64,000 bases of DNA from JBCBGF01 sp039193455 (GTDB lineage: Bacteria; Pseudomonadota; Alphaproteobacteria; Rhodobacterales; Rhodobacteraceae), in the NCBI GenBank assembly GCA_039193455.1, contig JBCCWO010000001.1, forward strand, positions 186,001 to 250,000, written 5' to 3'. The notes beneath the pieces are model-generated. The model worked only from the letters and a program-made list of their open reading frames with translations. It was not told the DNA's origin and searched no databases. A program made the translations under genes and the position numbers. This document shows positions 36,446-42,762 of the stretch, in pieces (positions within the stretch are counted from its first letter, which is position 1; the number at the start of each line of letters is the position of its first letter).

Positions 36446-37228
36446 TTAGACGATCGAGAGCGCGCCCAGGTCCAAAGCGTCTGTCTGGGCAAGCGCGCCC
36501 ATGCCGCCATCGAGTACAATGTCCTGGCCCTTGATCCAGCTGCTTTCCGGAGAGGCGAGGTAGATAATCGCATCCGCCACCTCTTCAGGCAGGCCCGGGC
36601 GCCCGACGCGGGCCACGTTTTGGGCCATTCGGTCGCCAAATGCGGTGGCGAAGTCATCAAGAATACCTGTGCTGACGGCGGCTGGGCTCACCGAATTCAT
36701 CCGAAGGCCACGGGCGATCATCGCCTCGGTCGAGGCAAGGCTCAGCGCGATCACGGCCTCTTTCGACAGGTTGTACGCGCGCACCGGATCGATCCCGTGT
36801 GCCCCAACGAAGTTGGGCACCTCATTGTGGCCCAGGGCGTCGAGCGCTTTGACTTGCGCCAGATTTTCGCGCCACGCAGCGCCCGCGCGCGATGCGGTGT
36901 TCACGATGGCCGCACCCTCGGCAAGCTTGTCCAGCATCGCGGATAGGAACAGTTTCAAACCAAGGTAGTTTACCCGAAGAATAGCCTCGGTCAGGCCATC
37001 GCGCGGGGGGATCCCTGCATTGTTGATCAACGCATCGAACGGCCCATCCACCGCGTCTACAGCGGCGCTGATGGACGTAGGATCGCCCAAGTCGGTTTTG
37101 ATCCATTGGGCGACCTGTTCGCGCGGCTCATTCAGATCAAATGCCGTTACCTCATGTCCGCGCGCCGTCAGTTTGGCCGCCACCTCAGCGCCGATCCCGC
37201 TGGCGCCCCCCGTCAGTGCAACACGCAT
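36446..37228 (-). CDS. Short-chain dehydrogenase/reductase (SDR)
   Basis: A 260-residue classical SDR oxidoreductase. The Rossmann cofactor motif TGGASGIG is at residues 6-13, NNAGIPPRDG is the conserved NNAG segment, the catalytic Ser is in NTASRAG and the catalytic YxxxK is AYNLSKEAVI. FDLNEPREQ at the end of strand 2 suggests NAD rather than NADP preference. The ATG at 37228 follows GGGAGGG at good spacing. It sits between the RACo-like gene (122 bp upstream) and the sulfatase gene, all on the minus strand. The substrate is not assigned. Confidence 0.9.
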   Translation of the reverse strand: MRVALTGGASGIGAEVAAKLTARGHEVTAFDLNEPREQVAQWIKTDLGDPTSISAAVDAVDGPFDALINNAGIPPRDGLTEAILRVNYLGLKLFLSAMLDKLAEGAAIVNTASRAGAAWRENLAQVKALDALGHNEVPNFVGAHGIDPVRAYNLSKEAVIALSLASTEAMIARGLRMNSVSPAAVSTGILDDFATAFGDRMAQNVARVGRPGLPEEVADAIIYLASPESSWIKGQDIVLDGGMGALAQTDALDLGALSIV

Positions 37229-37350
37229 CGTTCCCTCCCGCATCTCGGCGCCGCCATCTCTTTCTTTTGGGCGGTCGCACTGCGGATGACTAAAGCCGGG
37301 ATCGTTCGGACAATCCAGAGCCCGCGTCCAAGCCGGGTCGGCGTCCTGCG

Positions 37351-39393
37351 CTATCCCCGGCGACGGCGCCTGTTGCCCCGCTCTCCGGCGGCGCCGCCTG
37401 CGTTGAACGTCGGTTCAGGCAGATCGACCACGCGGCGTAGTTCAGGGAAGGGTGCCGTGGCATGGGGAACGGCATTGGCGGCCACGAAATGCTCTTGAAA
37501 GCGCGGCTCGACCGCCGTTTCCACCTTGGTGATCTGGCGCACCAACCGCTCAATCTCGGCCCGCGCGGTGACATCGCAAAGCGCGACCCGTGCGCCCGTG
37601 CCCGCGGCATTCCCCGCGCTTGTGACCTTGTCGAGCGGGGCGTCCGGGATCATCCCGAGGACAATCGCGTGTTTGGGTGAGATATGTGCGCCGAATGCGC
37701 CGGCCAGAACCACCCGGTCCACCGTGTCGGTTTCAAGCGCATCCATCAGCAGCCGCGCCCCCGCGTATAGGGCGGATTTGGCCAGTTGGATCGCGCGCAC
37801 ATCCCCTTGCGTGACGGTGACGAGCGGCCCGCCCTCGGCTGTGCCGTCATGCAGCACGTAGGCATGCGTGCGCCCCTGCGGCACCATCCGTGCAGTGCCG
37901 GTGTCCTGTGCCGAGCCCAAGAGCCCGCCTGCATCCATCAGACCGGCCATCCGAAGCTCGGCCACCGCTTCGATGATGCCCGACCCACAGATCCCGGTGA
38001 TGCCGGTTGTCGCTGTGGCAAGCTCAAAACCGTTTTCATTCGACCAAAGATCGCAACCGATCACCTTGAAGCGCGGTTCCTTGGTCGCTGGGTTGATCTC
38101 CACCCGCTCAATTGCGCCAGGGGCGGCGCGCTGGCCCGCGCTGATCTGGGCGCCCTCGAAGGCGGGGCCGGTCGGAGAGGAACAGGCCAGCACCTGCCGC
38201 CGGTCACCCAGCAGGATCTCGGCATTGGTGCCGACATCGACGACCAAGACAAGGTCCTCCGACTGATCCGGCCGTTCGGACAACGCGACCGCAGCCGCAT
38301 CCGCGCCCACATGCCCGGCGATGCAAGGCAGGAGGTATATCTTCGCAGCAGGGTTCAAAGTGGGGAGGTCCAACTCGGTCGCCGTAAGCGACAGCGCATC
38401 CGATGTGGCAAGGGCAAAGGGCGCCTGGCCAAGCTCCACCGGATCGATACCCAAAAGGAGGTGGTGCATCACCGGATTGCAGACGCAGACCGCCTCCACA
38501 ATTTGCTGCGGATCGATATCGGCGTCGCGCGCAAGATCGCCTAACAGCGTATCCATTGCGGCGCGCACGGCCACCGTCATTTCATCCGAGCCACCGGGGT
38601 TCATCATGGCGTAGGACACCCGGCTCATCAGATCTTCGCCAAAGCGGATCTGGGGGTTCATGAGCCCGGCGGAGGCAGCGACCTCACCCGTTTCGAGGTT
38701 GGTCAGATGCGCGGCAATCGTTGTGGACCCCAGATCAATCGCAACGCCGTAGAGCGGCGTTTCGGCGTAGCCGGGCCAGACGTTGATCAGGTGATGCGTG
38801 TCGCTTTTGGGGTCGGAGTAGATCGCTGCCGTCACCGCCCAAGCCCCTTTGCGCAGTATCGTCTGGAGGCGGGTCAGGACGGAGAGCGGCGCCACGAGGG
38901 AGTCCATGCCCCAGCGATCTTGCAATGCTTTGGAAAGGCGCTCGAAATCCCCCGTCGGGGCGTGCATATCGGGCTGCTCCACCTCGACATAGTAGCGCCG
39001 CGTGGCCGGGTTCAGCGTGATGTCCCGCAGCGCAGCCTCTTTGCGCACGACCTGTTTGTGCACCTGGCTTTCGGGGGGCACGTCGATCACGACATCGCCT
39101 TCGATGCAGGCCTGGCAGCCAAGGCGCCGTCCCGCCTGGAGCCCGCGCTTTTCGTCGTAGCGCGCCTCGACACTGTTCCAGGCCGAAAGCGCGTCATCCG
39201 CGACGGTCACCCCATGCTTTGGAAACGCGCCATAGCCGGGTGTGATTTGGCATTTTGAACAGATCCCGCGGCCGCCGCACACGCTGTCAAGATCGACGCC
39301 GAGCTGCCGGGCCGCCGTCAGCACGGGCGTGCCGATGGCAAAGCGCCCACGCTTGCCGGACGGGGTAAAGACGACTAAAGCGTCAGTGCTCAT
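37351..39393 (-). CDS. RACo-like corrinoid activation protein (ferredoxin + ASKHA domain)
   Basis: A 680-residue ATP-dependent reactivator of corrinoid proteins, reducing inactive Co(II) to Co(I). The N-terminal plant-type [2Fe-2S] domain has C39, C45 and C48 in VCGGRGICSKC, and C93 in GCQACIEGD. A linker follows, then the DUF4445/ASKHA ATPase from about residue 215, with the phosphate loop GVAIDLGSTTIAAHL and DVGTNAEILLGDR. The last residues are GERGNRRRRRG, an arginine-rich tail matched in the MeTr protein nearby. The ATG at 39393 was chosen over 39450 because the ferredoxin domain starts there. No corrinoid protein gene is in the window. Confidence 0.9.
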   Translation of the reverse strand: MSTDALVVFTPSGKRGRFAIGTPVLTAARQLGVDLDSVCGGRGICSKCQITPGYGAFPKHGVTVADDALSAWNSVEARYDEKRGLQAGRRLGCQACIEGDVVIDVPPESQVHKQVVRKEAALRDITLNPATRRYYVEVEQPDMHAPTGDFERLSKALQDRWGMDSLVAPLSVLTRLQTILRKGAWAVTAAIYSDPKSDTHHLINVWPGYAETPLYGVAIDLGSTTIAAHLTNLETGEVAASAGLMNPQIRFGEDLMSRVSYAMMNPGGSDEMTVAVRAAMDTLLGDLARDADIDPQQIVEAVCVCNPVMHHLLLGIDPVELGQAPFALATSDALSLTATELDLPTLNPAAKIYLLPCIAGHVGADAAAVALSERPDQSEDLVLVVDVGTNAEILLGDRRQVLACSSPTGPAFEGAQISAGQRAAPGAIERVEINPATKEPRFKVIGCDLWSNENGFELATATTGITGICGSGIIEAVAELRMAGLMDAGGLLGSAQDTGTARMVPQGRTHAYVLHDGTAEGGPLVTVTQGDVRAIQLAKSALYAGARLLMDALETDTVDRVVLAGAFGAHISPKHAIVLGMIPDAPLDKVTSAGNAAGTGARVALCDVTARAEIERLVRQITKVETAVEPRFQEHFVAANAVPHATAPFPELRRVVDLPEPTFNAGGAAGERGNRRRRRG

Positions 39394-39564
39394 CTCTTGG
39401 GCGCTCCATGCGAAATCACAGCGGAAAATAACGCATTTTTGCCGAAGCAACAGAGGCGGCGCGGCACAAATTCGCCCAACAGCGTCATGCGCGCAGGTGG
39501 TGGTTGCGTCGGGGAGGCAAGCAAGGCTTTTGGTGCCTCAAGAACCCTAGGCGTGGTCGAGCAC

Positions 39565-39834
39565 ATGACACAAATGATCCTTTTGCTTCCGTTGTCCTAT
39601 GTCATCCTGCAATGGCTGGCCCTGCAGCGCATGCGCCGGGCCTGGCAGGTCGCGGCTGCGCTGCCTGCGGTGTTCATGGCGCTGGCGCTTGGGGTGTTTA
39701 TCGTGGGCATTCTGACCGGTGCGGATCTGGCGGCGCTATTGCTTGTGATCGGCATGCCGGTGGCGACGGGATATCTGGTGCTGCTCTTTCCGTTGCATTG
39801 GGTGATGGCCGGGGGCGCGCGCCGGGTGGTCTAG
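39565..39834 (+). CDS. Small membrane protein, unknown function
   Basis: An 89-residue protein with two or three hydrophobic helices (MILLLPLSYVILQWLAL; VAAALPAVFMALALGVFIV; LLLVIGMPVATGYLVLLFPL) and basic loops, so it should sit in the inner membrane. No family was recognised. The ATG at 39565 is the first codon giving a clean N-terminal helix; longer frames start in the region divergent from the RACo gene. It is followed by two tandem hairpins. Confidence 0.6.
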   Translation: MTQMILLLPLSYVILQWLALQRMRRAWQVAAALPAVFMALALGVFIVGILTGADLAALLLVIGMPVATGYLVLLFPLHWVMAGGARRVV

Positions 39835-39913
39835 GGCGTGGTGTGTTGGGGGCTGCGATCCAATCCCACCAATTACCCCAGTCGATGAAACTCTTAGCCG
39901 CTTAAGAATATTG

Positions 39914-39958
39914 GATTTTTCGAAGAAAAATCTATGCAGTTTTTCGACGAAAAACTGC
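39914..39958. terminator. Tandem hairpins between convergent genes, probable bidirectional terminator
   Basis: Two inverted repeats lie 3 bp apart: GATTTTTC/GAAAAATC (39914-39921 and 39925-39932) and GCAGTTTTTCG/CGAAAAACTGC (39936-39946 and 39948-39958). Their cores are nearly identical (TTTTTCGA with AGAAAAA or CGAAAAA). They lie between the 89-aa plus-strand gene and the 76-aa minus-strand gene, the second ending 3 bp from the latter's stop, so they can end transcripts from both sides. Confidence 0.75.
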
Positions 39959-39960
39959 CG

Positions 39961-40191
39961 TCAGCAAACCACCTTGAGCCCGCCGGCGTTACAAATCACC
40001 ACGAACTGGCCGCCGCATTCCACCATGTGGAACCCGCGTGTGCGCACCTCGTCGATAAAACGCTCCCGCCCAATCTCGCGATCAACCCAGTAGACGCTGC
40101 GCCGCACGACCCCGCCGCTCTGGGCGGCTTTGGCTGCAAAAACCGCGTTGATCCAATGCTCTGCCGCGCGCCGGTGCACTTCATCTCGCAT
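39961..40191 (-). CDS. Small conserved-looking protein next to MeTr
   Basis: A 76-residue protein, mixed charge, with RRSVYWVDREIGRERFIDEV followed by RTRGFHMVECGGQFVVICN, which looks like a compact alpha/beta fold. It has two cysteines and no signal peptide. It begins 34 bp after the MeTr gene on the same strand and ends at a strong hairpin, so it reads as the last gene of the virulence-factor-like/MetF/MeTr operon. Similar small ORFs in Rhodobacteraceae carry a misleading 'phosphoribosylanthranilate isomerase' label; the length rules out that enzyme. Confidence 0.65.
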   Translation of the reverse strand: MRDEVHRRAAEHWINAVFAAKAAQSGGVVRRSVYWVDREIGRERFIDEVRTRGFHMVECGGQFVVICNAGGLKVVC

Positions 40192-40225
40192 GGGGCGACA
40201 CTACGTGCGCATGGTTAACGAAGCG

Positions 40226-41188
40226 TTAGGCCCGGCGGCGACGGCGGCCTCCGCGGCCCGTGGCGCCGCTGCTTGCCGCGGCGAGGCTCGCGTCCGGGAA
40301 CGGCGTTCCCGCCTTGACGACATCCAGGACCCTTGAGAACCCGATCCACGCCGCCCCGTTCGCATCGTGGTTCATCAGGAAATTCGCCGCGCGCACCGCC
40401 TCCATCTCGACCGGACGCACCGGGTTCATGATCGCGCTCGTCATCCCCGCGCCGATCGCCATGGGCAGGAAGGCTGCATTGATCCCATGCCGGTGCGGCA
40501 GACCGAACGATATGTTCGAGGCGCCGCAGGTGGTGTTAACGCCTAGCTCGCTGCGCAGCCGTGCCACTAGGGTAAACACCTGCCGTCCCGCGGTTGCCAT
40601 GGCGCCCACCGGCATGACCAGCGGATCCACGACGATATCATGAGCCGGGATCCCGAAATCTGCGGCGCGTTCCACGATCTTCTTGGCGACGGCAAAGCGC
40701 ACATCGGGGTCCTCAGAGATCCCGGTATCGTCGTTTGAGATTGCCACAACAGGCACATTGTACTTTTTCACAAGCGGCAGGATCGCTTCGAGGCGCTCTT
40801 CTTCTCCGGTCACTGAATTGAGCAAGGGGCGCCCTTCTGCGCGCTCAAGCCCCGCCTCAAGCGCCCCGGGCACCGAGCTGTCAATGCAGAGCGGTACATC
40901 CACCAAACCCTGCACCAGATCGATCATTTTCGCCATCAAAGGCGGCTCGGTCACGTTCGGATCGGGGTTGGAGTTATAGACCACGCCCGCATTGACATCG
41001 AGTACCATGGCCCCGCAGGCCACCTGTTCGAGCGCGTCTTTCTCGACGGTCGAAAAATCGCCGGCTTCCAGTTGCGCCGCCAACACCTTGCGCCCCGTTG
41101 GGTTGATGCGCTCACCGATCACGCAGAACGGCTCATCAAACCCGATGGTGACCGATTTTGATTTAGATTCGAGGACTGTACGGGTCAT
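40226..41188 (-). CDS. Methyltetrahydrofolate:corrinoid methyltransferase (MeTr, DHPS-like)
   Basis: A 320-residue pterin-binding TIM-barrel enzyme transferring methyl groups between a corrinoid protein and tetrahydrofolate. Conserved segments: FCVIGERINPTGRKVL, MVLDVNAGVVYNSNPDPN, LCIDSSVPGALEAGLERAEG, and ISNDDTGISEDPDVR. In demethylation pathways it makes methyl-THF from methyl groups of betaines or methylamines. The C-terminus ends in TGRGGRRRRRA, an arginine tail outside the barrel. Upstream is the MetF-like gene (11 bp gap), downstream the 76-aa gene. Confidence 0.92.
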   Translation of the reverse strand: MTRTVLESKSKSVTIGFDEPFCVIGERINPTGRKVLAAQLEAGDFSTVEKDALEQVACGAMVLDVNAGVVYNSNPDPNVTEPPLMAKMIDLVQGLVDVPLCIDSSVPGALEAGLERAEGRPLLNSVTGEEERLEAILPLVKKYNVPVVAISNDDTGISEDPDVRFAVAKKIVERAADFGIPAHDIVVDPLVMPVGAMATAGRQVFTLVARLRSELGVNTTCGASNISFGLPHRHGINAAFLPMAIGAGMTSAIMNPVRPVEMEAVRAANFLMNHDANGAAWIGFSRVLDVVKAGTPFPDASLAAASSGATGRGGRRRRRA

Positions 41189-41199
41189 TCGCTATCCAC

Positions 41200-42129
41200 T
41201 TACAGGGCCCCGGCGCTGGCAGGCCGGGTGTTTGGGCCGCCGTTCTCGATGGCCCAGGTTGCGTTTGTTTTGATCCCGCCGAGGGGAAAGAAATGGACCG
41301 ATTCAATGCCGAAATCAGGATGCGCCGCCTTATGCGCGGCCAGGGCGCCCAGCACGTCCATCGGGGTGTAGGGCAGCATCAATTTGGTCACATCCATCGC
41401 CCGTTTCTGCAAAACCTTCAGCGATGGGCCGACGCCACAGGCGATCGCAAATTTGATCAGCGTCTGAAGCTTGGCGGGACCAGCGATCCCGATATGGACG
41501 GGCAGGGTGATCCCTTCAGCGCGAAGCCGGTCAGCCCAGGCAATGATCGGGTCCGCGTCAAAAGCGAACTGCGTGACCAGGGCCATCTCGGCATCCGTCC
41601 GCTCGGAAAACGCCTGCTTCCACCGCAGCGCGTCCATCACGGCGGCATCCCCGCCATCGGGGTCGATATCGCGATTGCCCTCGGGGTGGCCCGCGACATG
41701 CAGGCGTTTGAACCCCGCCTTGTCGAACGCACCGGTCTCGAGCAGTTGCATCGACGAATGGAACGCGCCCACCGGCTCTTTCACGCCACCGGCCAGCAAC
41801 AGCGCCTGGTCCACGCCCGCCTCGCCCTGATAGCGCGCGATCCAATCGGTAAGCGTTGCGGCATCCGCAATGATCCGCGCCGGAAAATGCGGCATCACCT
41901 GATAGCCGTCGCGCGCCAGGCGGGCCGCGGTTTCAACCATCTCTTCGATGGGTGTCCCCTCGATATGGGCGATATAGACACGGGTCCCCTCGGGCAGAAG
42001 CTCGCGAAAGCTCTCAACCTTCGCTGCCGTGCGGGGCATCACCTCGATCGAGTAGCCCTTGAGGAACGCATCGAGATCCTGTGCGACCGTCTCTTCGGTC
42101 GTCTTGCGCTTAAACTGCAAAAGGGCCAT
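41200..42129 (-). CDS. Methylenetetrahydrofolate reductase-like protein (MetF family)
   Basis: A 309-residue protein of the MetF-like group seen with MeTr in Rhodobacteraceae. Motifs: YSIEVMPRTAAKVESFREL, VYIAHIEGTPIEEMV, PHFPARIIADAATL, ALLLAGGVKEPVGAF and HVAGHPEGNRDIDPDGGD, which cover the FAD/folate barrel. With MeTr it could oxidise methyl-THF to methylene-THF, moving C1 units toward formate or biosynthesis; direction is inferred. The ATG at 42129 (MALLQFKRK), with GGGAG upstream, was chosen over 42165, which would overlap the neighbouring gene. Confidence 0.85.
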   Translation of the reverse strand: MALLQFKRKTTEETVAQDLDAFLKGYSIEVMPRTAAKVESFRELLPEGTRVYIAHIEGTPIEEMVETAARLARDGYQVMPHFPARIIADAATLTDWIARYQGEAGVDQALLLAGGVKEPVGAFHSSMQLLETGAFDKAGFKRLHVAGHPEGNRDIDPDGGDAAVMDALRWKQAFSERTDAEMALVTQFAFDADPIIAWADRLRAEGITLPVHIGIAGPAKLQTLIKFAIACGVGPSLKVLQKRAMDVTKLMLPYTPMDVLGALAAHKAAHPDFGIESVHFFPLGGIKTNATWAIENGGPNTRPASAGAL

Positions 42130-42155
42130 CGCCCGCTCCCATATCCATTCCAGTT

Positions 42156-42452
42156 TCAGGCCCATCCATCATTGGCGATAAGCGCCTTGATGCGATCCGT
42201 GTCGTAGTCTTGGTCGAGGCGCGTCGCCTCGGCCTGCGCGATCTCATCGGGGGCACCGTCCCGGGTGCCAGAGGCGACTTTGCGCCATTCCGCGAGATAG
42301 GCATCTGTGTCCGCCGCCCCAACCTTCATCGCCGCGCGGTCGATGGCTTGCTCGAACCGCTCGGGCAAAATCGCCTTCGCGCCTCGGCGGCCCTTGCCGA
42401 CGATGACCTGTGCGGGAATGTCCCGCCAGTAGACGATGGTGACCTCGGGCAT
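42156..42452 (-). CDS. Small 'virulence factor' family protein (PF13769-like)
   Basis: A 98-residue soluble protein beginning MPEVTIVYWRDIPAQVIVGK and continuing with LPERFEQAIDRAAMKVGAAD. This pattern belongs to a small family labelled 'virulence factor' without functional proof. In Rhodobacteraceae it is linked to MetF-like and MeTr genes, so a role in corrinoid/folate C1 metabolism is more likely than virulence. A GGAG 6 nt before the ATG supports the start. It is the first gene of the operon and diverges from acnB. Confidence 0.8.
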   Translation of the reverse strand: MPEVTIVYWRDIPAQVIVGKGRRGAKAILPERFEQAIDRAAMKVGAADTDAYLAEWRKVASGTRDGAPDEIAQAEATRLDQDYDTDRIKALIANDGWA

Positions 42453-42762
42453 CTGCGACTCCTTCTCTGCCCACTCCTACGCAACCGCACGCGCCCCGCA
42501 CGGCGCGTTTTCGACACGACAGGCGCGCTGAGCGACGTGCCGCATTGTCTAACGCAGCGCCGCGGGGCCAGATAGGTGGGCAAAGCCGCATTTTCTTCAT
42601 CTTCGTTATGAGGATCCGCCGGCCCTGGGGCATCTTGCCACTGTCTGGCTTATTGTTGGCCCGGGGCCATTGGTATACTATCGCATACAGAAACACCTGC
42701 GCGCCGTCGAATTTGCCCGAACGTGCTCCGCCCACCGCCAATTCTTATCTTTGAGGATCGCC
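42453..42762. other. 310-bp divergent intergenic region between the C1 operon and acnB
   Basis: No credible gene. It contains the GTATACTATCGCATAC element at 42673-42688 near the acnB side and a GC-rich stretch near 42480-42560 on the C1-operon side. No riboswitch fold was recognised by eye, in particular no obvious cobalamin box. Confidence 0.6.
42673..42688 (+). promoter_or_regulatory. Putative regulatory element at the acnB promoter, shared with icd
   Basis: GTATACTATCGCATAC has outer inverted GTAT/ATAC arms, includes a TATACT that could be a -10 box, and lies 74 bp before the acnB start. It matches the element at 29032-29047 upstream of icd in 14 of 16 positions. Confidence 0.5.

Noticed and set aside
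42453..42670. Cobalamin or folate riboswitch before the C1 operon
   Set aside because: No cobalamin box or other riboswitch core could be recognised by eye.
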